DNA from: Streptomyces armeniacus
GTDB lineage: Bacteria; Actinomycetota; Actinomycetes; Streptomycetales; Streptomycetaceae
DNA length: 64,000 nt
NCBI RefSeq assembly: GCF_003355155.1
Contig: NZ_CP031320.1
Span: forward strand, 1,288,369-1,352,368
Direction: 5' to 3'
Shown here: positions 19,708 through 28,248 of the stretch, one piece after another
Layout: every line of letters starts with the position of its first letter
How positions within the stretch are numbered: position 1 is the stretch's first letter
The notes under the pieces: model-generated
Told to the model about the DNA's origin: nothing
The model's input: only the letters and a program-made list of their open reading frames with translations
Database searches by the model: none
Program-made: the position numbers and the translations under genes

Positions 19708-20469
19708 TCACGTGCCGCCACCGACCGCCGCAACGCTCTCAGCGGCGGTCCCGGCGGCCGCTCCGGCACCCGTCCCGGCGCCGGTCTCCGTGCCCGTCTC
19801 CGCGGCTCCGTCGCGCTCCGCCTCGGACGGCTCGTCCGGCGGCGCCAGCGAGCCGAGCTCGCCGGTCTCGCCGAGCCGGACCAGGAACGGCCGCAGCGGG
19901 GTGTAGCGGATGGCGGTGACCGAACAGGGGCCGACCGCGATCCGCTGGAAGAGGTCCAGATGCATGCCCAGCGCGTCCGCGACGACCGCCTTGACGATGT
20001 CCCCGTGCGAGCACATGAGGTAGACGGCGTCGGCGCCGTGCTCCGCCTCGACGCGGGCGTTCCAGTCCCGTACGGCGTCCACCGCGCGCGCCTGCATGGC
20101 GCGCATCGACTCGCCGCCCGGGAACACCGCCGCGGAGGGGTGCTGCTGCACGGTGGCCATCAGCGGCTCGTCGTTGAGGTCGGCGAGCTTGCGGCCGCTC
20201 CAGTCGCCGTAGTCGCACTCGCCGATCCGCTCGTCGGTCTGCACCGGCAGCTCCGGGCGCGCCTCGGCCAGCGGCGCCAGGGTCTCCCGGCAGCGCTGCA
20301 GCGGGCTGCTCACGAGGGCGGCGAGCGGCACCCCGGCCAGCCGCCCGGGCAACGCCGCGGCCTGCTCCAGGCCGAGTTCGTCCAGGGCCACTCCGGGTGT
20401 CCACCCGGCCAGCAGGCCCGCGGTGTTCGCGGTGGACCGGCCGTGGCGTACGAGGATCAGCGTGGGCAT
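19708..20469 (-). CDS. Histidine phosphatase family protein (MSMEG_4193-like)
   Basis: 253 residues. Phosphoglycerate mutase-like fold: LILVRHGRSTANTAG with the catalytic RHG at residues 8-10, the acid residue in ERIGECDYGDWSG, and the second His in LMCSHGDIVKA. The last 45 residues are a disordered Ala/Gly/Thr tail. The type found next to DUF3090 in actinobacteria is usually annotated as a phosphatase; its substrate is unknown. Head of the three-gene unit and divergent from corA with 107 bases between. Confidence 0.9.
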   Translation of the reverse strand: MPTLILVRHGRSTANTAGLLAGWTPGVALDELGLEQAAALPGRLAGVPLAALVSSPLQRCRETLAPLAEARPELPVQTDERIGECDYGDWSGRKLADLNDEPLMATVQQHPSAAVFPGGESMRAMQARAVDAVRDWNARVEAEHGADAVYLMCSHGDIVKAVVADALGMHLDLFQRIAVGPCSVTAIRYTPLRPFLVRLGETGELGSLAPPDEPSEAERDGAAETGTETGAGTGAGAAAGTAAESVAAVGGGT

Positions 20470-20576
20470 GCCCGCCAGCCTACGGCGTCCCCCGGGCGTA
20501 CGGCGGGCGGCCGCCGCGGTCCCCGCCGGCCCGGGGCGGCGGCTGCCGGGTTGTGCGTCCGGCGGGGCAGGGCAGA

Positions 20577-21575
20577 ATGCCAACCGTGATCGTCGACTGT
20601 GCCATCTACCGGGACGGGCACCGCAGCGAGCGGCACCAGCCCGCGGACTTCGCCGGCGCGCTCGACGAGGCGCGCGCGGCGGGGAACGCGTTCCTGTGGA
20701 TCGGCCTGTACGAGCCGACGGAGGACGAGTTCGCGCTCGTCACCAGCGAGTTCGGGCTGCATCCGCTGGCGGTCGAGGACGCCCTGTCCGCGCACCAGCG
20801 GCCGAAGCTGGAGACGTACGACGACTCGCTGTTCCTCGTGCTCAAGCCGGTCCTGTACGACGACGCGACGAGCACGGTGTCCACCGGCGAGCTGATGCTG
20901 TTCGTGGGCGACTCGTTCGTGGTCACCGTCCGGCACGGCACCACCAACCCGCTGAGCACCGTACGCGAACGCCTCGAGCGGGACCCCGAAGTGCTCCAGC
21001 ACGGCCCGACCGCCGTCATGTACGCGGTCAGCGACGCCGTCGTCGACGACTACATGGACGTCGCGGCCGAGCTCCACGTGGACCTCGACGAGCTCGAGGA
21101 GGAGGTCTTCACACCGGAGGGCGCGGACCGCAAGCGGATCGCGGAGCGCATCTACGCCTTCAAGCGCCAGGTGCTGGAGTTCCGCCGGTCGGCGAGTCCG
21201 CTGGCGGAGCCGATGACCCGGCTGGCCGGGGGCGGAGTGCCGTTCGTGCACAGCCCGTCGCTGCCGTTCTTCCGCGACGTGAGCGACCACCTGACCCGCG
21301 CGAACGAGCAAGTGGAGGGCCTCGACCGGCTGCTGTCGGACATCCTGTCCGCGTATCTGGCACAGATGGGCGTCCGGCAGAACGACGACATGCGCAAGAT
21401 CTCGGCGTGGGCCGCGATGTTCGCCGTGCCCACCATGATCGCGGGCGTGTACGGCATGAACTTCGACCACATGCCGGAGCTGCACTGGTCGTGGGCGTAC
21501 CCGGCCGTGGTCGGCCTGATGGCGGGGGCGTGCCTGGTGCTGTTCCGCTTCTTCAAGCGGCGCGGCTGGCTCTGA
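20577..21575 (+). CDS. corA: CorA-family magnesium/cobalt transporter
   Basis: 332 residues. A cytoplasmic N-terminal domain with a long coiled helix (residues 150-270) leads to two C-terminal membrane helices. The diagnostic pore motif is present as YGMNF at the end of TM1, followed by the HMPELHWSW loop. A basic C-terminus (FKRRGWL) ends in the cytoplasm. It should take up Mg2+ (possibly Co2+) as a pentamer. Starts at the ATG 20577, as family members begin MPTVIVDCAIYRDG. Confidence 0.92.
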   Translation: MPTVIVDCAIYRDGHRSERHQPADFAGALDEARAAGNAFLWIGLYEPTEDEFALVTSEFGLHPLAVEDALSAHQRPKLETYDDSLFLVLKPVLYDDATSTVSTGELMLFVGDSFVVTVRHGTTNPLSTVRERLERDPEVLQHGPTAVMYAVSDAVVDDYMDVAAELHVDLDELEEEVFTPEGADRKRIAERIYAFKRQVLEFRRSASPLAEPMTRLAGGGVPFVHSPSLPFFRDVSDHLTRANEQVEGLDRLLSDILSAYLAQMGVRQNDDMRKISAWAAMFAVPTMIAGVYGMNFDHMPELHWSWAYPAVVGLMAGACLVLFRFFKRRGWL

Positions 21576-21702
21576 ACGGCACGCCGCACGGAGCGGCTTG
21601 CCGAACGGAGCGGCTCGCCGAACGGCACGCCCCGGCACGGGCGTTGAGGCGGCGCCCGTACGACCGCCCCCGCCGCACCCCGCCGTACCCCCGCCGTATG
21701 CC

Positions 21703-22491
21703 TCAGGCGAAGCCCGGCGCCGACGTGGCGGGCCCGCCCAGCGCGTCGCGCCGCCCCGGCATCTCCAGCTTGGTCATCCGCCGCCAGCCGCCCGCCCGTT
21801 CGTACGCGTACACCGCCCGGATGCCCGCCGCCGGCACGGCGGACTTCGCGCGCGGCCACTGCAGGACGCGTCCCATGTGGGCCATCACCGCGAGGCTCAC
21901 GTCGCGGTAGACCGCCACCTCCGCGAGCGCGCACTCGCGCAGCACCCGCTGGATGGTGCGGCCGTGCCCGTCGGCGGCGAGCCGGAGGAGTTCCTCGTGG
22001 CAGTACGCCAGGTGGTTGTCCTCGTCGTTCGAGATCATCTTCATCGCCTTGCCGATATCGGGGTGGTCCCCGAAGAACTTGCTCAGCATGGCCATCTGGT
22101 CCGCCGCGCGCTCCTCGGTGACCCGGCTGTGCGCGAGGTACATGATGATGTCGTCGTCGGTGAGCGGCTCGTCGCGGCGGAGCTTGTGGTGCGCGAGGCC
22201 GATGCCGCGCCGTTCCAGCAGCGCGGTGTAGTCGGCTTCGTCGGGCACTTCGCACGCTTCGAGACCGCGCTTGCGCAGCAGCCCCAGGAAGATCCGGCCG
22301 TGCTTGTCCTCGTCCGCGCCGTGCCGCGTGATCTTCGGCGCGAGATCGCGCCGGCTGTCGGGGACGAGGGCGGCGATCCGGCCGTTCTCCCAGCCGCCCT
22401 GGGCTTCCCCGCTGGCGGCGATGGAGCAGAAGAGCCGGTACGACTCATCGTTGTCGATGATTTCCTGGAACAGGCTTCGGGCCGAGAGCAT
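21703..22491 (-). CDS. Ferritin-like di-iron domain protein
   Basis: 262 residues; ATG preceded by GGAGGAGAC. Four-helix-bundle pattern with carboxylate/His ligands: ADEDKHGRIF (a D/E-x-x-H), SRVTEERAADQM and SNDEDNHLAYCHEEL (second E/D-x-x-H). These resemble the ferritin-like fold that binds two iron atoms, as in rubrerythrin relatives and di-iron oxidases. The precise reaction is unknown. Monocistronic by position: a 127-base gap to corA (convergent) and 299 bases to the oxidoreductase gene upstream. Confidence 0.75.
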   Translation of the reverse strand: MLSARSLFQEIIDNDESYRLFCSIAASGEAQGGWENGRIAALVPDSRRDLAPKITRHGADEDKHGRIFLGLLRKRGLEACEVPDEADYTALLERRGIGLAHHKLRRDEPLTDDDIIMYLAHSRVTEERAADQMAMLSKFFGDHPDIGKAMKMISNDEDNHLAYCHEELLRLAADGHGRTIQRVLRECALAEVAVYRDVSLAVMAHMGRVLQWPRAKSAVPAAGIRAVYAYERAGGWRRMTKLEMPGRRDALGGPATSAPGFA

Positions 22492-22673
22492 GACCGTCTC
22501 CTCCGTGCGCACGATTCGCCACCGACGAGTCAAATGGCGCGCGCCGCCACCGGCAACAGCTTCGTCGCCGATATCCGCCGAACGAAGGAGCACGCGGGTG
22601 CGCAAGGAGGCGTAAGGGCATGGGGCGCGGGCGGGGCGTAACCCCGGGGGGCCGCGCGCCGTTGTGCAGCGTG

Positions 22674-22716
22674 ACGGCCGTGGCGGGGAAGACCCCCGAG
22701 CCCCCACCACGGCCGT
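22674..22716 (-). terminator. Hairpin downstream of the F420-type oxidoreductase gene
   Basis: ACGGCCGTGG and CCACGGCCGT form an inverted repeat across a 24-base G/C-rich spacer, about 75 bases past the stop at 22790. Candidate terminator. Confidence 0.5.
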
Positions 22717-22789
22717 AGGACTGCCCGCGGACACGCCGCCGTACGGGCCCCTGGGCCGCCCGGACGGCGGCTGTCCGTGTCAGCCGAGG

Positions 22790-23839
22790 TCAGCCGAGCC
22801 CGGCCCGCTCCAGCGCCTCCACGCCCGCCCTGAGCGACGCGAGCCGCTCCTCCAGGGCGAAGCCGGCGGGCGCGAGGGACAGCGTCGTCACACCGGCCTC
22901 CGCGTACGCCTGCATCCGGTCCGCGATCCGGTCGACGGAGCCGATCAGGGTGGTGGAGTCGATGAGCTCCTTGGGTACGGCGGCCGCGGCGGCGTCCTTC
23001 TCTCCGGCCAGGTACTTGTCCTGGATCTCCGCCGCCTCGCGCTCGTAACCCATGCGCTGCGCCAGCTTGTTGTAGAAGTTCTGCTTCCGGCTGCCCATGC
23101 CGCCGACGTACAGCGCGGTGTACGGGCGGAACAGGTCGGCCAGCGCGTCCACGTCGTCGCCGACGGCCATCGGGACGGTCGGGCAGATGTCGAAGCCGTC
23201 CAGCTTCTCCCCCGCCTTGGCGCGCCCCGCGCGCACCGGCCCGAGCGTGGTCTCCTCGGCGTGCTCGGGCGAGAAGAAGACCAGCAGGGCGCCCTCGGCG
23301 ATCTCGCCCGTCTGCTCCAGGTTCTTCGGGCCGATCGCGGCGATGTAGAGCGGGATGTGCTCGCGTACGGGGTGCACCGTGAGCTTGATCGGCTTGCCGG
23401 GCCCGTCGGGCAGCGGCAGCGTCCAGTGCTCACCCTCGTACGCGAGGCGCTCCCGCGTCATCGCCCTGCGGACGATCTCGACGTACTCGCGGGTGCGCGC
23501 GAGCGGCTTGTCGAACTTCACGCCGTACCAGCCCTCGGAGACCTGCGGCCCCGACACCCCGAGGCCCAGCCGGAACCGGCCGCCGGAGAGCGAGTCGAGG
23601 GTCGCGGCCGTCATGGCGGTCATCGCGGGCGCGCGCGCCGGGATCTGGAAGATGCCCGATCCGACGTCGATCCGTTCCGTGTGGGCCGCCACCCAGGACA
23701 GCACGGTGGGGGCGTCCGAGCCGTACGCCTCGGCGGCCCAGCAGACCGCGTAGCCGAGCCGGTCGGCTTCGCGGGCGACGGCGAGATTGTCCGCGTCCAT
23801 CCCGGCGCCCCAGTAGCCGAGGTTGATCCCGAGCCGCAT
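22790..23839 (-). CDS. LLM class F420-dependent oxidoreductase
   Basis: 349 residues, bacterial luciferase-like TIM barrel. Signatures: MRLGINLGYWG at the start, WAAEAYGSDAPTVLSW, SGIFQIPARAPAMTAMTAATLDSLSGGRFRLGLG split by the conserved cis-peptide region, and VSGPQVSEGWYG. This start and length fit the MSMEG_4141-like F420-dependent group found in mycobacteria and streptomycetes; substrate unknown. The ribosome site GGGGG is 5 bases from the ATG. A TetR-type palindrome lies immediately upstream (23849-23862), pointing to repression at this promoter. Divergent from the aldo/keto reductase gene. Confidence 0.88.
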   Translation of the reverse strand: MRLGINLGYWGAGMDADNLAVAREADRLGYAVCWAAEAYGSDAPTVLSWVAAHTERIDVGSGIFQIPARAPAMTAMTAATLDSLSGGRFRLGLGVSGPQVSEGWYGVKFDKPLARTREYVEIVRRAMTRERLAYEGEHWTLPLPDGPGKPIKLTVHPVREHIPLYIAAIGPKNLEQTGEIAEGALLVFFSPEHAEETTLGPVRAGRAKAGEKLDGFDICPTVPMAVGDDVDALADLFRPYTALYVGGMGSRKQNFYNKLAQRMGYEREAAEIQDKYLAGEKDAAAAAVPKELIDSTTLIGSVDRIADRMQAYAEAGVTTLSLAPAGFALEERLASLRAGVEALERAGLG

Positions 23840-23848
23840 ACGGCCCCC

Positions 23849-23862
23849 TTACTGATCAGTAA
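23849..23862. promoter_or_regulatory. 14-bp palindrome, TetR-type operator candidate
   Basis: TTACTGATCAGTAA is a perfect palindrome 10 bases upstream of the F420-type oxidoreductase ATG and 52 bases before the divergent aldo/keto reductase start. Its AT-rich content in a 72% GC background and position over the ribosome-site region fit an operator. No TetR gene is adjacent. Confidence 0.6.
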
Positions 23863-23913
23863 CGTGATTGTCCCTGGGACTCTAGCGCGCCCCCGCAAGT
23901 ACGCTCAACGCCC

Positions 23914-24897
23914 ATGGAACAGAGGCACCTGGGCCGCACAGGTCTGCGGGTATCCCGGCTCGGACTCGGCACGCTCAGCTGGGCGCGGGACACCGGCGAG
24001 CAGGACGCCGCGGATCAGCTGAAGGCGTTCTGGGAGGCGGGCGGCACGCTGGTCGACACCGCCGACGTGTACGCGGACGGCGGCGCCGAGTACCAGCTCG
24101 GCCGGCTGCTGGACGGCCTGGTGCCGCGCCGCGACCTGGTCATCGCGACCAAGGCGGGCAGCGTCCCGGACCCCGACCGCCGGTTCGACGCCTCGCGCGG
24201 CCATCTGCTCTCCGCCCTGGACGCCTCGCTGGAACGTCTCGGCACCGACCACGTCGACCTCTGGCACGTCCACGCCTTCGACCTGACGACACCGCTGGAC
24301 GAGACGCTGCAGGCGCTCGACATCGCGGTGAGCACCGGGCGCACCCGCTACGTCGGCGTCTCCAACTTCTGCGGCTGGCAGCTCGCCAAGGCCGCCACCT
24401 GGCAGCTCGCCGCACCCGGCACCCGTACCCGGCTGGCCAGCACGCAGATGGAGTATTCGCTGCTCCAGCGCGGCGTCGAACGGGAAGTGCTGCCCGCCGC
24501 CGAGGACCTGGGCGTCGGGCTGCTGCCGTCCTCGCCCCTGGGACGCGGCGTCCTCACCGGCAAGTACCGGCACGGCACTCCGGCGGGCTCGCGCGGCGCC
24601 TCGGAGATGCTCGCCCCGTTCGTCGCCCCGTATCTCGACGACACGGCGAGCCGCATCGTGGACGCGGTGGCCACGGCGGCCGACGGACTGGCGGTCACGC
24701 CGCTCCAGGTGGCCCTCGCGTGGGTACGGGACCGGCCCGGCGTGGTCGCGCCGGTCGTCGGCGCGCGGACATCGCAGCAGCTCGCGGAGGCTTTGTCAGT
24801 GGAGGGCCTTAGTCTTCCTGACGAGATCTGCCGGGCGCTCGACGATGTGTCGGCCCCGGTGCACCGCTATCCCGACCAGGACTGGAGCGAGCTGTGA
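23914..24897 (+). CDS. Aldo/keto reductase
   Basis: 327 residues, TIM barrel. NADPH-linked carbonyl reductase. Catalytic tetrad visible: Asp and Tyr in VDTADVYADGGAE, Lys in VIATKAG, and His in DLWHVHAFD. The family C-terminal segment VVAPVVGARTSQQLAEAL binds NADPH. Substrate not predictable. Its stop overlaps the GTG of the RecD-like gene by four bases, so the two are translationally coupled, a pairing not obvious from their functions. Confidence 0.92.
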   Translation: MEQRHLGRTGLRVSRLGLGTLSWARDTGEQDAADQLKAFWEAGGTLVDTADVYADGGAEYQLGRLLDGLVPRRDLVIATKAGSVPDPDRRFDASRGHLLSALDASLERLGTDHVDLWHVHAFDLTTPLDETLQALDIAVSTGRTRYVGVSNFCGWQLAKAATWQLAAPGTRTRLASTQMEYSLLQRGVEREVLPAAEDLGVGLLPSSPLGRGVLTGKYRHGTPAGSRGASEMLAPFVAPYLDDTASRIVDAVATAADGLAVTPLQVALAWVRDRPGVVAPVVGARTSQQLAEALSVEGLSLPDEICRALDDVSAPVHRYPDQDWSEL

Positions 24898-27014
24898 CCA
24901 GCCAGGACAAGGCAGCCGAACTCCTCGCGGCGGTACGGGCGGTGGAGAAGGGGGAGCGCTCCGCGGCCTCGTTCTTCGCCGAGCCCGCCCGTACGGCCCC
25001 ACCCGCCGCCCGGCCGGCGCCCGCGCCCGTGCCCGTACCGGCGGGCCAGGCGGGAGGCGCGGCGCCCGCGGGGCCGGTCACCGTGCCCGAACCGGTGCGC
25101 GCGCTGCTCGCGGAGGGCGGCGCCCCGGAGGAGCTGGGCGGCGCCGTGGTGACGGCGCTGGGCCCGCGCGCGGACGAGGTGCTGCGGGACGACCCGTGGC
25201 AGCTGCTGGCCGTGCCGGGTGTCCGGCCCGAGCAGGCGGACGGCTTCGCGCGCGCCCTGCTGGGCGCGGAGTGCGGACCGGCCGACGAGCGGCGCGCGCA
25301 GGCCCTGACCGTCTGGCTGCTCGAGCGCGCGGCGCTCCAGGGCCATACGGCGCAGGAGCCCGACGCGCTCCGCGCCGGGCTGGCCCGGCACTCCGTGCCG
25401 GACCCCGAGGAGGCACTGCGCGGGGCCGTCGACGCGGGCGCGGTCCTCGTCTTCGAGGACGCCCTCGACGCCTTGGAGGCGCCGGGCGTGCCCCGGCAGC
25501 AGGCGGCCGCGGGCGGCGCGGACGGCGCGGACCGTACGGACGGCGAGGGCGGCGCGGACGGCGACGGCACTGGCGGTGCGGAGCGGCCGGTACGGCTGCT
25601 GGCCGGGCTGGACCGCTGCGCGCTGGCGGAGGAGAGCCTGGCCGACGGGCTGGCGCGGCTGATCGGCACCTTCACCGCGGGCGGCACGGACGGCGACGGC
25701 TGGGAGGCGCTGGCGGCCGCGGCCCCGTCGCCGTCGGCGGCGGAGCTCGTACGGGCTGCGGCCGGGCACGGCCTGGTCACTCACACGGGCGGCGAGGCCG
25801 CGCGGGCCGAGCCCGCGGCGCTGGTCGCCGCGGCGCGGGCGCTGGGGCTGCGGGCGTACGCGGCTGCGCACAGCGAGGACGGGCGGCAGCGGGCCGCGGC
25901 CCTGATCGAGGCGGCGGCGGAGGCGTTCCCCTCCCGCGCGGCACACGGCCCGGACGACGGCCCGAACGCCGGCCCTGACGGCTCGTACGGCGGCGTGAGC
26001 GGCGACGGTGAACAGCCCGCGCCCGCCGTCACCGTGTCCGGCCTCCTCGACGCCCGTACGGGCCCCGGCCGCGACGACGAGGGGGCGTACGCGCTCGACC
26101 TCCTCGTCCTGCTCGACGCCCCGCAGCTCGACGCCGAGACGGCCGCTGCGCTCGTCGAGTCCGTGCCGGACGGCGCCCGGCTCGTGCTCACCGGCGACCC
26201 GCAGCTGCTCGGCTCGGCGGGGCCGGGCCAGGTGTTCAAGGACGTGCTGGCGGCCCGCGTCTGCCCCCGCGTCGTCTCCCGCACTCCGGACCCGGGGCCC
26301 GTGGGCGAGCTGGTCTCGGGCATCGGGATCGGCGAGCTGCTCCAGGTGGATGCCCCGGGCAAGGAGGTCGTGATCGTGCCGGTGCGGGACGCGGGCGACG
26401 CCGTGCACCGTACGGTCCAGCTCGTCGCCGACTCCGTGCCGCGCGCCATCGGCGTCCCCACCGAGCACACCCAGGTGATCACGCCCGGCCACGGTGGCGC
26501 CGCGGGCACCCGGGCGCTGAACGCGGCGCTGAAGGAGCGGCTCAATCCCGGCCCCGGCCGGTTCGGCGGCTTCGACCCGGGCGACCGCGTGGTCCACTCC
26601 GCGGCCCCGGGGCGTACGGCGGTCGGCAGCGTCGTCTCCGCCGACCAGGAAGGGCTGCGGATCGATCTGGCGGGCGGCGGCAGCGTCGTCGTCCCGCCCG
26701 GCGCGGTCCCGACGGCCGTCCGGCACGGCTGGGCGGTCACCGCGCACCAGGCCGCCGGGCTCCGCTGGCCCGCCGCCGTGGCGGTGCTGCCCGGGGACGC
26801 GGCGGGAGCGCTGACCCGCGAGTGGGTCTACACCGCGTTCAGCCGCGCCGAGCGGCACCTGTCGGTGGTGCACGGCGCGGGCGACGCACTGCCCAAGGCG
26901 GTCGCCGGTGTCACCGCGCCGGAGCGCACCACCCGGCTGCGTACGCTCCTGGTCCAGGCGGCACAGGCCGCGACGGCGCCGGCCCCCGCCCTCGGCGGGG
27001 AGACGGGCAGTTGA
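24894..27014 (+). CDS. RecD2-like helicase homologue with degenerate ATPase motifs
   Basis: 706 residues; the GTG start overlaps the aldo/keto reductase stop (GTGA). Residues 65-135 carry RecD2-type helix-hairpin-helix repeats (DDPWQLLAVPGVRPEQADGFAR). The C-terminal half follows the RecD2 helicase order: a Walker A position at about 298-306 that reads TGGEAARAE in place of GGPGTGKT (the Lys is lost), Walker B at 402-409 reading LLVLLDAPQ in place of DEA (the Glu is lost), motif III GDPQLLGSAGPGQVFKD nearly intact (434-448), an HQAAGLRWP segment for motif V (618-626) and LTREWVYTAFSRAERHLSVV-type motif VI (640-659). Two Gly/Asp-rich low-complexity inserts (about 205-225 and 345-372) interrupt it. 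Probably DNA-binding but not an active ATPase. Confidence 0.8.
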   Translation: MTSQDKAAELLAAVRAVEKGERSAASFFAEPARTAPPAARPAPAPVPVPAGQAGGAAPAGPVTVPEPVRALLAEGGAPEELGGAVVTALGPRADEVLRDDPWQLLAVPGVRPEQADGFARALLGAECGPADERRAQALTVWLLERAALQGHTAQEPDALRAGLARHSVPDPEEALRGAVDAGAVLVFEDALDALEAPGVPRQQAAAGGADGADRTDGEGGADGDGTGGAERPVRLLAGLDRCALAEESLADGLARLIGTFTAGGTDGDGWEALAAAAPSPSAAELVRAAAGHGLVTHTGGEAARAEPAALVAAARALGLRAYAAAHSEDGRQRAAALIEAAAEAFPSRAAHGPDDGPNAGPDGSYGGVSGDGEQPAPAVTVSGLLDARTGPGRDDEGAYALDLLVLLDAPQLDAETAAALVESVPDGARLVLTGDPQLLGSAGPGQVFKDVLAARVCPRVVSRTPDPGPVGELVSGIGIGELLQVDAPGKEVVIVPVRDAGDAVHRTVQLVADSVPRAIGVPTEHTQVITPGHGGAAGTRALNAALKERLNPGPGRFGGFDPGDRVVHSAAPGRTAVGSVVSADQEGLRIDLAGGGSVVVPPGAVPTAVRHGWAVTAHQAAGLRWPAAVAVLPGDAAGALTREWVYTAFSRAERHLSVVHGAGDALPKAVAGVTAPERTTRLRTLLVQAAQAATAPAPALGGETGS

Positions 27015-27083
27015 CGCCGCCCGCCGACCCCGCGGCCGGTCGGCCGGCGTCGCCGCCCGGCACGGGGGCCGGTGGGCCCGCGG

Positions 27084-27794
27084 TCAGTACGAGGTGCCGC
27101 TGGTGTTGTCCGAGCCGTCCTCCACGCCCCGGTCCAGGTCGAGTTCGACGTCCTCGTCGTCGAAGACGGTGCTGACGTCGAACCGGCAGATCACCCGTTC
27201 CGGGTCGGCCTGGTCGAAGGGTGCCGCGAGCCACTCCCCCGGTTCGCCGGGATCGTCCGCCGCCGCGACCCACAGCGTGGCGTCGCCCTCCTCCAGCCCG
27301 AACTCCTTGTGCCGGGTGGCGATCTCGTCGGGTTCGAACTCGCCGAAGAGCACCCCGAGCGCCGCGTGCACGCTGTGCCCGGCCGACGACCCGTCGAACC
27401 CGTCGGTGTCCACCGCCGACTCAGGGTCGAGGTCGGTCACCCGCTGTGCCTGCGCGAGCAGCCGCTGCGGTTCGTTGACCACGTAGTCCCTGCGGACGAA
27501 GACGGTCAGCGCCCGCGGCTCCTCGGGCCCCGTGTAGTCGGGCATGGTGTCGCCGCCGGGGATCTCGAACGGCGTGACCTCGTCGTACGCCTCGTAGAGC
27601 AGCTCGTCGTACGCCTCCCCCGCCGCCGCGAGCGCGTCGAACGCGGCGAACACGGCGGTGTCGTGGTCGGCGCCGCCGTCCGCCTCCGCTTCAGCGCGCC
27701 GCTCAACGGCCTCGAGGTGCCGGTCCAGGGCGGCCTTCACCGCGTCGGCGGCGGCGCGTACGTCGGCAGCGGTCGGCTGCTCAGCATCAGACAT
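27084..27794 (-). CDS. Conserved hypothetical acidic protein
   Basis: 236 residues, strongly acidic (many Asp/Glu), no signal peptide or membrane segment. I do not recognise a named domain. Visible features: an N-terminal helical part with an AAADAVKAALDRHLEAVERRAEAE-like heptad pattern, a mid region YDELLYEAYDEVTPFEIPGGDTMPDY, then VFVRRDYVVNEPQRLLAQA, and a conserved-looking FGEFEPDEIATRHKEFGLEEGDATLW. Start at the ATG 27794, 47 bases from the divergent DUF5703 gene. It lies in the core syntenic block, so it is likely a conserved streptomycete protein rather than transferred DNA. Confidence 0.8.
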   Translation of the reverse strand: MSDAEQPTAADVRAAADAVKAALDRHLEAVERRAEAEADGGADHDTAVFAAFDALAAAGEAYDELLYEAYDEVTPFEIPGGDTMPDYTGPEEPRALTVFVRRDYVVNEPQRLLAQAQRVTDLDPESAVDTDGFDGSSAGHSVHAALGVLFGEFEPDEIATRHKEFGLEEGDATLWVAAADDPGEPGEWLAAPFDQADPERVICRFDVSTVFDDEDVELDLDRGVEDGSDNTSGTSY

Positions 27795-27841
27795 AGTGCA
27801 GACGCTATCCGCAGTCGGGCCCTGCACGCACAATAGATGAG

Positions 27842-28030
27842 ATGCCGGAATACGAATTTCGCGATGTGTACGTCCCGCGCAGTGTGTCGCGCAAGGCCGC
27901 CACACAGCTGCTGACCGACCATGCAGAGTACGGACGCTGGGAGTTGGACCGCACGCGGCTGTATCCGGACGGGAGCCGCAGGGTGCGGCTGCGCCGCCGG
28001 ATCATCCGACAGCTGCGCGCGACCTGGTGA
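27842..28030 (+). CDS. DUF5703-family small protein
   Basis: 62 residues, very basic C-terminal half (RRVRLRRRIIRQLRATW). The whole sequence, starting MPEYEFRDVYVPRSVSRKAA, matches what I know of the DUF5703 family, found across streptomycetes and unassigned in function. There is no clear Shine-Dalgarno before the ATG, so a leaderless or weakly initiated mRNA is possible. Divergent from the acidic protein gene. Confidence 0.85.
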   Translation: MPEYEFRDVYVPRSVSRKAATQLLTDHAEYGRWELDRTRLYPDGSRRVRLRRRIIRQLRATW

Positions 28031-28248
28031 TCCACGGAGCCGCCGGGACGGCCGGAAACGGCCGGATCGCCACGGCGGCCGGCGGCGGCGCCGCGTCCGC
28101 GGTGCGGCGCCCCTGCCGTGGCAGAGCGGGCCCCGTGCCGGGACCCGCTCCGGTGGTGTGTTGTGTCTGCGGCGCTGCCGCAGCCGCTCTGGGGGCCGGG
28201 CTGCTCAGCTCCGTGTGGTCGGCGCCGGCGAACCCGGCGCCGCGGAGG

